A DNA stretch of 64,000 nucleotides from Corynebacterium lujinxingii (GTDB lineage Bacteria; Actinomycetota; Actinomycetes; Mycobacteriales; Mycobacteriaceae), in NCBI RefSeq assembly GCF_014490555.1, contig NZ_CP061032.1, positions 806,001-870,000 of the forward strand. Reading direction: 5' to 3'. A program made the translations under genes and the position numbers. This document shows, piece by piece, positions 9,684 through 18,046 of the stretch. Under the pieces are notes generated by a model, which was given only the letters and a program-made list of their open reading frames with translations, had not been told where the DNA came from and did not search any database. Each line of letters opens with the position of its first letter. Position 1 is the first letter of the stretch.

Positions 9684-11690
9684 ATGCGTATTCGACCCCT
9701 AGTACTTGGGCTTTTGAGCCTACTTCTTGCTGCAGTCATCGCGACTACTGGGTGGCTGCTGACAGCCCTGGTTGACTCCACCAAGCCCTTGTCCTTAGGG
9801 GTCGAATCAACCTTTAGTCTTGACTACGTCGAGCCTAAGACTTCACTCGCGGAGGAACTTGAGTCAGACTACGCACCGACGGTAATCCGTAACTCACTGG
9901 TTTCATTGGCCGAGCAGAACGGCTACTCCATCTACCGGCTGACTGGCACCGATGACGCAAGCGGGACTTCCCACGAGGTTTTCATCCCGCTGGAGGAAAA
10001 TTATCCAGCACCGGAACGCATTCCCCGGCTCAACCGGCCGGATGCCTTGAGCCAAGCGGCCAGTGAGCTTGGGTCGCTGGATTACCACGGTGACTACGTC
10101 TTGGTTCCCAAAGCAACGGGTGGCAATGCGAACCACTTCTACGAATCGGCCAGGAATGACGGGCTCAGGCTAAGCGAAAAGACGCAGTTCCTTCACCTCA
10201 TCCAATCGGTCGTATTCCGCCTGCCCGCGTTGGTGGCGATCCTGTTTCTATTTGTCGTTTCCCTTTTTGCCCTGGTATTTGTTCTTCGGGTTTCCGGTCT
10301 TAGATTGGCAGCGCTGCGCACAATAAATGGAGGGCACCGCAGTCAAAAAGGCAATTGGCGGCAATGGACCTTTGTCATCCTCCCGCACCTAGTTCTCATT
10401 GGCCTTGCGAGTACATTCCTCGCCCGCCAAGGGAGCTATTCTTTTGCCCTCCTGTTCCTCAGGTTCTACGCCGCCGGGATAGGCTTGGCCCTGGCTACCA
10501 CCGGTTTGGCCGTAGCCGTCACCGCCCCATTGTTGCGCCGCGCAGTAGCGCTGCTGGGGCAGCGTGCCCCCGCAGAGAAGGCGGCGGGAAAAGCGCTGAA
10601 AGTAATTTCGGTCTTTACCTGCGTGACCTTTGTAGCAGCGGGTCTTAGCTCAGCGGCTGCGCTCCGCTCCTACCAGCAGGAATCCGAGGCCCAGCAGACC
10701 TGGAAATCTCTCGCGGAGTTTGGAGCCTTGCATTTTTCAGCCAACTTCGACGGCCCTGCTGGCCGCGTGGAAGGAGGCGAGCTCTTGCCGCCCAGTCTGC
10801 AGCAGAACTTCCGCGACTTCGCGCTCAGCTGGGAGCGGGAGCACGGGGCTGTCCTCAGCCATACTTTGCCGAAAGAAGGTACCGGTGTGCCGGACTCCTG
10901 CCCCGTGGCACTTGCTAACCGCCAATGGCACGATCTGCAGGATTATCAGTTCCGTCCCGGAGACGACAACCACTCGGTCGACTATTCCGCAGCCCAAGAG
11001 CATTTCGCAGCTTCCGTGGATCTGTGGGCTCAGGAATCCGGCGACCTGCTCCTTAAATCTGCGCAAATTGGTCCGGTCAGTGCCGATCATGCGGTCGGAT
11101 TCATTAGTGGAACAATGTCGGGGGAACTGGTTCCCGGCGATTGTTTTTACGTGCTTGAAACGGACGATCTATCCGGCTTCGACGCAGACTTCCTAAGCTC
11201 CACAGCTTCGAGTGAAAATTTGCTCTTCGCGGATTTCTCGGAACTGGGTCCAGAACTTACCGCTGCCGGCCTCGAAGGCTACGTGTACCCGGTACGCGCG
11301 GCCGATCGCGGTCTGGCCGAACTAGTAGCCAGCACGGCGCTGTTCTGGCTGAGTATCCTGAGCGCCCTCGGAGCTTTGCTCGCCACGCTTGCGGCCTTGA
11401 TAGTCCAGGCGCGCATCCAGCTCCGAGTTCACCGTCGCCTCCTGGTACTCCTCCACAGCGCTGGGCAATCACCGGACAAAACGATGTGGCGACTATTCAA
11501 AAGCCAACTGGTCAGCCTGACAGTTGTCGTCATATTGTCCGTCCTGGCTCCGCTACTGCTTCCCAACCCGTTCCTCTACACCTTCACCGCGCTAAGCTGC
11601 CTTGTCTTAATCGTCTACCTCGGTTTTGTCCGTCTCAGTATTTCTCAGCACATGTCCGCCTCCCCTAGGAGTCACAATGTCATTGGCTAG
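9684..11690 (+). CDS. Bacteriocin-associated integral membrane protein (DUF1430-type)
   Basis: A 668-residue membrane protein, the large permease-like partner of lactococcin 972-type bacteriocins (DUF1430 family). A hydrophobic segment lies at about residues 8-30 and is followed by a large extracytoplasmic domain. A cluster of membrane segments lies around residues 170-290 (LVAILFLFVVSLFALVFVL), then a short one near 310, a second external domain and C-terminal segments around 550-650. The gene begins 6 bp after the bacteriocin stop and overlaps the ABC ATPase by 14 bp. The set is thought to give immunity or export. Codon use is less GC-biased than in the neighbouring core genes, which fits acquisition. 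Confidence 0.85.
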   Translation: MRIRPLVLGLLSLLLAAVIATTGWLLTALVDSTKPLSLGVESTFSLDYVEPKTSLAEELESDYAPTVIRNSLVSLAEQNGYSIYRLTGTDDASGTSHEVFIPLEENYPAPERIPRLNRPDALSQAASELGSLDYHGDYVLVPKATGGNANHFYESARNDGLRLSEKTQFLHLIQSVVFRLPALVAILFLFVVSLFALVFVLRVSGLRLAALRTINGGHRSQKGNWRQWTFVILPHLVLIGLASTFLARQGSYSFALLFLRFYAAGIGLALATTGLAVAVTAPLLRRAVALLGQRAPAEKAAGKALKVISVFTCVTFVAAGLSSAAALRSYQQESEAQQTWKSLAEFGALHFSANFDGPAGRVEGGELLPPSLQQNFRDFALSWEREHGAVLSHTLPKEGTGVPDSCPVALANRQWHDLQDYQFRPGDDNHSVDYSAAQEHFAASVDLWAQESGDLLLKSAQIGPVSADHAVGFISGTMSGELVPGDCFYVLETDDLSGFDADFLSSTASSENLLFADFSELGPELTAAGLEGYVYPVRAADRGLAELVASTALFWLSILSALGALLATLAALIVQARIQLRVHRRLLVLLHSAGQSPDKTMWRLFKSQLVSLTVVVILSVLAPLLLPNPFLYTFTALSCLVLIVYLGFVRLSISQHMSASPRSHNVIG

Positions 11691-12411
11691 CCCCAATCAG
11701 TCCCCCACTCTGCCGCCGGAGATTTCCACCTCTCATCTCTGTCTCGCCGCGGAGTCGACTTTTTCTGTGGGGCGCAGCACGCGGATGGTGAAGAAGTCCC
11801 TCGTGGAAAATGCAACGTTTTCCCTACCCGGGCCAGGCTTTGTCGCCATCTGTGGAGCCAGCGGTTCCGGAAAGACTTTGCTGCTCAACACCTTGGCCGG
11901 GCTCCTGCCGCCGGCGGACGGCCTCCTCCGGATAGACGGTGAGAATGCCTCCGCGTGGAGGATGAAGCGGAGGCGGAGGTTCTGGCGAGAACGCGCAGCG
12001 ATAATCCACCAAGACCACGGAATCATTCCCGAACTAAGCTGCGAAGATAACCTCACCCTCGGGCTATCCAGGAAGCAATACTCCAAAGAAGAATTGCTGC
12101 ACTCCCTCGGCGAAGTCGGTCTTGATGTCCCCTTCGACGGGCCGGCAGCTATTCTCAGCGGAGGCGAGCAGCAGCGGCTGGCGATCGCCCGAGCCCTGCT
12201 CCGCGGCGCGGCTTATGTGTTCGCTGACGAGCCGACCGCCTCCCTCGACCCCACTAACCGCGACCAAGTTATCGCGCTCCTGCGGCGAGCTGCGGACGGG
12301 GGCGCACTCGTTCTGGCCGCCACGCACGATGCCGCAGTTATTGCTGCCGCTGACAGCACCTTGCGCATCAATGATCGCCAGGTCACAGTCTCCGGCTCTG
12401 CGCGGGATTAA
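11677..12411 (+). CDS. ABC transporter ATP-binding protein of the bacteriocin operon
   Basis: A 244-residue ATPase with Walker A GASGSGKT, signature LSGGEQQRLAIARALL, Walker B YVFADEPTASLD and a switch His in AATHD. It is of the MacB/LolD-like type that partners DUF1430 membrane proteins in lactococcin 972 clusters. I chose the ATG at 11677 because TAGGAG lies at about 11666-11671 and the start overlaps the end of the membrane protein, suggesting translational coupling. A start at 11626 is possible but less likely. Confidence 0.9.
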   Translation: MSLASPNQSPTLPPEISTSHLCLAAESTFSVGRSTRMVKKSLVENATFSLPGPGFVAICGASGSGKTLLLNTLAGLLPPADGLLRIDGENASAWRMKRRRRFWRERAAIIHQDHGIIPELSCEDNLTLGLSRKQYSKEELLHSLGEVGLDVPFDGPAAILSGGEQQRLAIARALLRGAAYVFADEPTASLDPTNRDQVIALLRRAADGGALVLAATHDAAVIAAADSTLRINDRQVTVSGSARD

Positions 12412-12567
12412 ATCGCGATGCCCGCGGCCTTGGCCACCTTCCGGTACCCGGCCGCATGGTCCGCGACGCTGGCGTGGGCGTTGAGTCCGCTGGGGTTGTC
12501 GAGCACGGGCCTGACCCCCGGAAAGTAGACACGTCGGGGGTTAGCTATGCTGCTTGGGTCAGCGTAG
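12412..12567. other. Junk segment with a solo IS end
   Basis: No complete gene is visible. On the minus strand 12408-12505 encodes an unidentified C-terminal peptide (HASVADHAAGYRKVAKAAG). At 12512-12532 TGACCCC continues into CCCCCGGAAAGTAGACAC, the 18 bp that also close the IS3 element at 30460-30477 in opposite orientation, so this is an orphan terminal repeat of a related IS. Confidence 0.55.
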
Positions 12568-12699
12568 CTGACTGAGCAGGCGCAGATGGCCAAGGAGCTT
12601 ATCGACGGTGGCAAGTCCGTCAGCGCAGTAGCGCGCACCTTCAACGTCTCGCGGCCGACGATCTATCGCGCTCTCAAGCGCATTGACGCCGACGCTTAA
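12568..12699 (+). pseudogene. C-terminal HTH fragment of a serine resolvase
   Basis: The in-frame peptide LTEQAQMAKELIDGGKSV followed by SAVARTFNVSRPTIYRALKR is the helix-turn-helix tail of Tn3-type resolvases and DNA invertases. The catalytic domain is missing and a stop (TAG at 12565) precedes it, so only the DNA-binding end survives, next to the orphan IS end and upstream of a 13-bp inverted repeat. Confidence 0.75.
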
Positions 12700-12708
12700 T
12701 CACAGGCT

Positions 12709-12762
12709 GCGTCGCTAGCGCCCGCACCCGGCAAGCCGAGCATCAGGCTGCGCTAGCGACGC
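12709..12762. repeat. 13-bp perfect inverted repeat
   Basis: GCGTCGCTAGCGC (12709-12721) and GCGCTAGCGACGC (12750-12762) are exact reverse complements with a 28-base spacer. The pair sits 10 bp after the resolvase fragment. It may be a terminator stem without a T-run or a relic recombination site. Confidence 0.6.
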
Positions 12763-12870
12763 TCAGCACGCTTCAGGTGCGGTGGTGCCGTGGCAGGGCG
12801 CGACCGGCAGAGCCGGACCGAATACGGGATTGACCACGTACACCCCGTATTCGTGCAAAGGAGCACTGCC

Positions 12871-13893
12871 ATGTCCACTCATTCCCACACGCTTGCATCC
12901 CACGGTGAGATCCTCGCGAACCTCCCCGGCATCCTCGGGTTTTACCCGAATAACTCGCTGATCCTCGCGTTCTTCGTCGACGACGAGGGCGTCGACACCG
13001 TCCGCCTCGGCCCGGTCGCACGGTTCGACCTGGACGAGGCCGTGGAGAAGCTCACCGAGAGCCGCGAGCGGTTCGCAGCGTGGGTCCACCACCTCGAACT
13101 CGACGCTGTTATCGCGTACATGATCAGCGATGACATTGCGCAACCGATCTTCGATGAGACGGCCACGTACCTCACCAGCGGGGCAGTGCACCTACCGCCG
13201 CTGCTCGGGGTGGTGCAGGTGCCTGAGATCGTCACTGGGGCTGCGTGGTGGTCTGTGTATCAGCATCCGCTCATCGACGAGCCGCGCCACGGCGTTGTCG
13301 GCGAGGTCGCCGCATCGGCGGCGCTGCAGCAGATGCTAGAGCACACTGGCGAGCTGCCGGAGCCGAGCAAAGACGACATCGAGGCACGCCTGAACAGCAC
13401 CGAACACGGCATCGACGCTGCCGAACACGCCGACATCATCGAAGACGCGCTGGCGTATATCCCGCCCATGTTCTCCGACATGCTGCAGCGTGAGTACGAG
13501 CAGGCGGCGGCAGGGATGACCCAGCCGAGCACTCGCGCTGTTCGGTCTGCGTTGAAATGCTTCACCACGCCGCGCTTGCGGGACACGCTGCTGGCGGCGC
13601 TGCTCGATGAGCCGCAGGCTGGCCTTGCGTTCATAGAGAAGGTTATGCGTGCTGTCCCGACCAGCTGGCCGGGGATGCGGGCGCAGCTCACCGCCACTGT
13701 CGCCGTGCTCGCGCACGCCACGGGCCAGCCGGGGTTAGCTGGCGTGGCTGCGCAGCGGGCCACCGAGATCGGGCCAGACGAAAATTTCCCGTCGCTGGTC
13801 GCGAAGCTGACCGACATCGGCCAAGGCGAGCGGATGGTCGAGCTTGTCCGCGAGGGCGCTGAGAAGACCCGCACGATCTTGTTTGCCGAGTAG
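12871..13893 (+). CDS. DUF4192 domain-containing protein
   Basis: A 340-residue protein of the actinobacterial DUF4192 family (unknown function, often on plasmids, ICEs and near replication/repair genes). The N-terminal signature EILANLPGILGFYPNNSLI is clear and the rest is a soluble alpha/beta protein without recognisable catalytic motifs. I took the ATG at 12871, 6 bases behind AAAGGAG. It ends at a strong terminator. Together with the small ORF and ssb downstream it looks like part of the accessory island rather than core chromosome. Confidence 0.85.
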   Translation: MSTHSHTLASHGEILANLPGILGFYPNNSLILAFFVDDEGVDTVRLGPVARFDLDEAVEKLTESRERFAAWVHHLELDAVIAYMISDDIAQPIFDETATYLTSGAVHLPPLLGVVQVPEIVTGAAWWSVYQHPLIDEPRHGVVGEVAASAALQQMLEHTGELPEPSKDDIEARLNSTEHGIDAAEHADIIEDALAYIPPMFSDMLQREYEQAAAGMTQPSTRAVRSALKCFTTPRLRDTLLAALLDEPQAGLAFIEKVMRAVPTSWPGMRAQLTATVAVLAHATGQPGLAGVAAQRATEIGPDENFPSLVAKLTDIGQGERMVELVREGAEKTRTILFAE

Positions 13894-13902
13894 CACCACA
13901 CA

Positions 13903-13936
13903 CCCCGTTGTAGCAATGCAACGGGGTTTCTTTTTC
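13903..13936 (+). terminator. Rho-independent terminator after DUF4192 gene
   Basis: CCCCGTTG and CAACGGGG form a perfect 8-bp stem with an 8-base loop, followed by TTTCTTTTTC. Confidence 0.9.
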
Positions 13937-14053
13937 TCGCGGGGCCTTGGCTTGCGACGACAGACACCGCAACGAGGCAGGGGAGTGACCTTTAGACAGC
14001 AGAGCTGTCTCCAACAGACGGATTGACCATCAATCCGAACAAGGAGGCACGTG

Positions 14054-14197
14054 ATGCGCGACATCACCCACACCGACCTGGAACTGCTCTACCAGCTCGC
14101 CGACGGCATCGACGGCGAGGACGCCGATCCGGGCGCAGCACAAGAACTGCGCGACCTAGAGGCGGCAGGCACACCGCTGCCCTGGGCAGTGTTGTAA
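14054..14197 (+). CDS. Small hypothetical protein (47 aa)
   Basis: An acidic 47-residue peptide beginning MRDITHTDLELLYQLADG, preceded by AAGGAGG (about 14040-14046) with good spacing, which is the main reason to believe in it. A GTG three bases earlier is an alternative start. It lies between the DUF4192 gene and ssb on the same strand; no family recognised. Confidence 0.6.
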   Translation: MRDITHTDLELLYQLADGIDGEDADPGAAQELRDLEAAGTPLPWAVL

Positions 14198-14288
14198 CGA
14201 CAGCGCAACCGCCCCGCAGCAGCAAAGCAGCTGCTTAAGTACCCAAATTGCACGGCAAATCACACCCACTCACGTAAGGAGAACCAAC

Positions 14289-14714
14289 ATGTCCAACCCC
14301 TTCAACAACGGCACCATCGTCGGCAACGCAGCTCGCGCACCCAAGCTGTTCGAGCACGCAAACGGCGGCGCGACGGTGAAGCTCAGCGTCTATGCGCGCA
14401 ACACCTTCAAGAACAAGTCCACCGGCAAGGTGGAAAGCGAGATCGTGGAGCTGACCGGCTACGTCCAGGACGCCGCGAACCCCGGTGTGTTCGGCTGCAT
14501 CGGCTCCGGCGATCGCGTTGCGGTGAGCTACTCGCTCAAGACCGACGTCTACACCGACAAGGACGGTGTGAAGCAGTACCCGCTGGTGGCGCGCATCGAC
14601 ACGGTGCAGCTGATCGATTCCAAGAAGGAGTCCGCTGCTCGCGCTGCCCGTCGCGGAGGCGAGGCGGCGACCGCCGCCCTGGCTGGCGCTGAGGGCGAAG
14701 AAGTACCGTTCTAA
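14289..14714 (+). CDS. ssb: Single-stranded DNA-binding protein (accessory copy)
   Basis: A 141-residue OB-fold protein (GTIVGNAARAPKLFEH, then a VKLSVYARNTFKNKSTGKVE strand region) that ends in the acidic tip EGEEVPF, a variant of the canonical DDIPF tail that recruits repair proteins. It lacks the long Gly/Gln linker of the chromosomal housekeeping Ssb and has the short form typical of plasmids, phages and integrative elements. A TAAGGAG box precedes the start and a terminator follows. Confidence 0.88.
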   Translation: MSNPFNNGTIVGNAARAPKLFEHANGGATVKLSVYARNTFKNKSTGKVESEIVELTGYVQDAANPGVFGCIGSGDRVAVSYSLKTDVYTDKDGVKQYPLVARIDTVQLIDSKKESAARAARRGGEAATAALAGAEGEEVPF

Positions 14715-14719
14715 CTACG

Positions 14720-14750
14720 AAACCCCGCAGGGAAACTGACCTGGGGTTTT
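14720..14750 (+). terminator. Terminator after ssb
   Basis: AAACCCCGCAGG and CCTGGGGTTTT pair (one bulged G) around a GAAACTGA loop, 5 bases after the ssb stop. It probably marks the end of the island's last transcription unit. Confidence 0.8.
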
Positions 14751-14858
14751 GTGAAGCGATTTCAAACGCATCTAGTGGCGCCATTTATGGTTGGGGGCAT
14801 GGGCGCAGGAAAAAGTGATTTCGACGTTGTAGGTGACCGTGCGGACGATCCGGAAGAG

Positions 14859-15740
14859 ATGGTGCGCCTGCGGTTCGATGTCGCTTACGACGGCACGGAC
14901 TTCCACGGTTGGGCGCGCCAGAAACCTGCCGGTGGGGAAGAGCTCCGCACGGTGCAGGGCGTGCTGGAGGACGCGCTGAGCCTGATCCTGCGCTACCCGG
15001 TGGAGCTGACGGTGGCCGGCCGGACGGACGCGGGAGTCCACGCCGCCGGGCAGGTGGCGCATGCGGATATTCCGGTGTCGTCACTGGACCAGAGGTCGAT
15101 TGAGGGGGATCCGGGGAGGTTGGTGCGTCGATTAGCGAAATTGCTTGATCCCGACGTGCGCGTTTCGGCAGTGTCCGCCGCGCCCGACGGCTTCGACGCG
15201 CGTTTCTCGGCGTTGACGCGCACCTACCGCTACCGGGTGACCACCGCGGACGGCGGCGCGCTGCCCCTGCGCGTGAGGGACACCGCGGTGTGGCCGAAGA
15301 AGGTGGACCTGGACGCGGCGCAAGAATTCGCGAATGCCGTGGTCGGGCTGCACGACTTCGCGGCGTTCTGCAAAGCGCGGCCGCACGCCACCACGATCCG
15401 GGAGGTCCGCTCGTTCGAGTGGCGCGACGTGTCCACCGGTGAGGAACCCGAGCTCTACGAGGCGGTCATCGTCGCCGACGCGTTCTGCTGGCACATGGTC
15501 CGCGCGCTGGTGGCCACGTGTCTCGACGTCGGCTCCGGCAAGCGCGACGGTGAGTGGGCCGCGGCTTTGCTGGGGGAGAAGGAACGCTCTGCCGCGGTGA
15601 GTTTGGCACCCGCAAATGGGTTGACCCTCCTCGGCGTCGACTACCCGGCAGATAACGAACTCGCAGCTCGCGCTGCAGTGACGCGCGACCGGCGCGACGC
15701 TTCGGAGGTGCACTCCGAGTCTTCCCGGGCGACGGAATAG
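14859..15740 (+). CDS. truA: tRNA pseudouridine(38-40) synthase
   Basis: A 293-residue TruA, which converts U38-U40 of tRNA anticodon stems to pseudouridine. The catalytic Asp is in AGRTDAGVHAAGQVAH and the N-terminal RLRFDVAYDGTDFHGWA is canonical. I took the ATG at 14859 since homologues begin just before this segment; upstream in-frame starts (14751, 14796) would add residues without family resemblance. In corynebacteria truA normally follows rplQ; here the gene upstream is an island ssb, so the chromosome has been interrupted or rearranged at this point. Confidence 0.93.
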   Translation: MVRLRFDVAYDGTDFHGWARQKPAGGEELRTVQGVLEDALSLILRYPVELTVAGRTDAGVHAAGQVAHADIPVSSLDQRSIEGDPGRLVRRLAKLLDPDVRVSAVSAAPDGFDARFSALTRTYRYRVTTADGGALPLRVRDTAVWPKKVDLDAAQEFANAVVGLHDFAAFCKARPHATTIREVRSFEWRDVSTGEEPELYEAVIVADAFCWHMVRALVATCLDVGSGKRDGEWAAALLGEKERSAAVSLAPANGLTLLGVDYPADNELAARAAVTRDRRDASEVHSESSRATE

Positions 15741-15789
15741 ACTGCTTGGGCAGGAATTGTCCGAACGAGTCGCCCCCGGGAGGTAGCGC

Positions 15790-17949
15790 ATGGATGCAGT
15801 CGGTGCCGTGTGGTTGGCCATCGCTGTATTCACATTGCCGGGGCTGATCTTCGCGTGGGTCGCGGGCGCGAAACTGCCCGCTGCGGCCGCGTCGTCGCTG
15901 CCCGCGACCTTCGGCATCGTCGGGTTGGGCAGCTGGATGTACGGCGCGATGGGAATCCGCTTCGGGTGGCCGTCGTTCATCGTTTTCTTAGTGCTCATGC
16001 TGTGTCTGGCGGCCGGGTGGCGCTACGCGTTCGCGCGGCGGGCGAGAAAACGCGCGGCGAAGAATTGGGTGCGTGCCCTGTGGCCGGGCGACTGGCGGCG
16101 CGGCAGTATCGCCGACCCGTCGTGGGTGCTGCCCGGCGCCGGCGTCGTGGCTGGCGCGTGGATGCTGATCGCCAAGCAGCTCGAACTCCAGTCGAAGGTG
16201 CCCGGCCAGCTGGACAATATTGTCCAGGGTTGGGACATCCAGTGGCACGTCAATGCGGTGCGCTTCATCATGGAGGAAGGCATTGCCTCGCCCACGCGGA
16301 TGGGCGAGCTGCAGAACCCCGAAACGCACATCGATCTTTTCTATCCTTCCGCTTTCCACGCGGCGACGGCGCTGTTTGCCAGCGCGGGCGACCTCGCCCC
16401 CGTGGAAGCCGTGAACCTCGCGTCGATCGTGCTGCCGAGTCTCGCCCTGACCGCCGGCGCCGCTGGTCTGGCGTGGGCGATGGCGCGCGGCCGCGGCATG
16501 GTCGCGCAGATCGCCGCGGGACTGGCCGCCATCGCGGTGTACGCCTCGCCGGTGCTGGTGTGGATCCCGGATTTCGTGGGCATGCGCCCCTACATCGTGG
16601 CGATCGGACTGTCCGGCATCGTCATCGCGTTGTTCCACCAGGTGCCGCGCTACCGCGCGCTGGCCCTGCCGACGCTGTTCGCGTTCTTAGGCATGATGCA
16701 GGTCCACCCGTCCGCGGTGCTCGTCGTGGTGCTCGCCGTGCTGCTGTACTGGCTGACCTACCTGGTGTGGCGCCCGGACCGCTCGCGTGTTAGCGATGTC
16801 CTGTGGCTGGCCATTCCGGCGCTCGGCGCGACGGTGGCGTTCCTCCCGCAGCTCATCGCCGGCCAGACTCAGGCCGAAGAGGTGAACACCTGGGACGCCA
16901 GCGAGAATGTCACTTCAGGGGAGGCCTGGGAGAAGGCGTTCAAGATGAGCACCCGCCACGTGGGCGAGTTCTTCCCCGACTTCGACCCGACCATCCTGCT
17001 GTGGCTCGCCGGCTTCGGCGCGATCGCCATGGTGGTCTGGCGCGGGCAGGTGTGGGCGCCCGTCTTCTACGGGCTCATGACGGCCAGCGCGGCGCATGCG
17101 CTGCACCCGTTCGACGGACTGTGGGAACCGCTTTTGACCCTGCTCGGGTCCCCGCACTACAACTCCGCGCACCGCATCATCACGGTCGTGGCGCTGACCG
17201 TCATCGCCGGTGCCGCTGTCGGCGCCGCGATGATCATCCGCGTGTTCACGCTCGCTCCCGTCGCTGCCCGCTACGGCACCCGCCCGTGGGTGTGGGGCAC
17301 GTCGATTGCCTCCGCTATCCTCGCGGTTCTCGTCGGGTGGGGCACCGGCGCCTGGGCGTCCACCGTCGCCGTCGACGGCGCGAAGATGTCCTTCGACGCC
17401 TCCCGCCTCAACGACCGCATGGTCGACGACGACCAGCTCACGGCCTACGCCTGGCTCGCCTCCCGCCCGGAGGCTCACGAGGGCTTAGTCATGGGCGAAT
17501 CCACCGACGGGTATTCCTGGGCCTACGCCATCGACGGCGTGCCCACAGTCGCCCGCCACTACCTGTGGCCCAACGGCGGCCTGGGCGTCGACTCGAACCT
17601 GCTCGCCGACCGCGCCGGCCAACTCGGCGCCGGTGAACGCGGCCGACCGAACGAGAAATCGCCCGCCGACGACGCCGCCGCCGACCTGGGCGTCCGCTTC
17701 ATCGTCTCCTCCGGCAACACCTTCTGGCCCGGGCCCAAAAACTGGCAGGTGGACAAGGCCCTGTGGACCACCCCCGGCGTCACGCCCGTCTACCAGCGCG
17801 GTCGCGTGACCATCTTCGCCGTCAACGCGCAGCTCACCCCAGCTGAGATCAAGGAACTCCAGCGCGACGCCGTCGCCAACGGCGGCTCCACCGAGCTGCC
17901 TGAGCTGACTCCGACGAGTGAGGAGCTGGCGGCCGCGGGCGTCGAATAG
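15790..17949 (+). CDS. DUF6541 polytopic membrane protein
   Basis: A 719-residue membrane protein with about a dozen hydrophobic segments in the first 530 residues and a C-terminal extracytoplasmic domain (AYAWLASRPEAHEGLVMGES onward). The layout is that of the DUF6541 family, which resembles GT-C glycosyltransferases and sits between truA and the type VII secretion genes in many corynebacteria. The role is unproven; a cell-envelope glycosylation step is a reasonable guess. A terminator follows at 17953-17974. Confidence 0.8.
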   Translation: MDAVGAVWLAIAVFTLPGLIFAWVAGAKLPAAAASSLPATFGIVGLGSWMYGAMGIRFGWPSFIVFLVLMLCLAAGWRYAFARRARKRAAKNWVRALWPGDWRRGSIADPSWVLPGAGVVAGAWMLIAKQLELQSKVPGQLDNIVQGWDIQWHVNAVRFIMEEGIASPTRMGELQNPETHIDLFYPSAFHAATALFASAGDLAPVEAVNLASIVLPSLALTAGAAGLAWAMARGRGMVAQIAAGLAAIAVYASPVLVWIPDFVGMRPYIVAIGLSGIVIALFHQVPRYRALALPTLFAFLGMMQVHPSAVLVVVLAVLLYWLTYLVWRPDRSRVSDVLWLAIPALGATVAFLPQLIAGQTQAEEVNTWDASENVTSGEAWEKAFKMSTRHVGEFFPDFDPTILLWLAGFGAIAMVVWRGQVWAPVFYGLMTASAAHALHPFDGLWEPLLTLLGSPHYNSAHRIITVVALTVIAGAAVGAAMIIRVFTLAPVAARYGTRPWVWGTSIASAILAVLVGWGTGAWASTVAVDGAKMSFDASRLNDRMVDDDQLTAYAWLASRPEAHEGLVMGESTDGYSWAYAIDGVPTVARHYLWPNGGLGVDSNLLADRAGQLGAGERGRPNEKSPADDAAADLGVRFIVSSGNTFWPGPKNWQVDKALWTTPGVTPVYQRGRVTIFAVNAQLTPAEIKELQRDAVANGGSTELPELTPTSEELAAAGVE

Positions 17950-17952
17950 CGT

Positions 17953-17974
17953 TGCGCACTTCAGTGCGCATTTT
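17953..17974 (+). terminator. Terminator after the DUF6541 gene
   Basis: TGCGCACT and AGTGCGCA form a perfect 8-bp stem with a 2-base loop, followed by TTTT. Confidence 0.75.
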
Positions 17975-18046
17975 CGGGTTGAAGCCCGCCCCGCATGCGC
18001 TTAGCGTCGTTTAAAGAAGCCATTGCTAATCGACGGGGGCGTCCAC

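Noticed and set aside
12408..12644. 78-residue minus-strand gene
   Set aside because: It runs through the orphan IS end and the resolvase fragment; only an unidentifiable C-terminal scrap may be real.
14751..14858. Extended N-terminus of TruA from the GTG at 14751
   Set aside because: The added 36 residues have no family resemblance and the start overlaps the ssb terminator tail.
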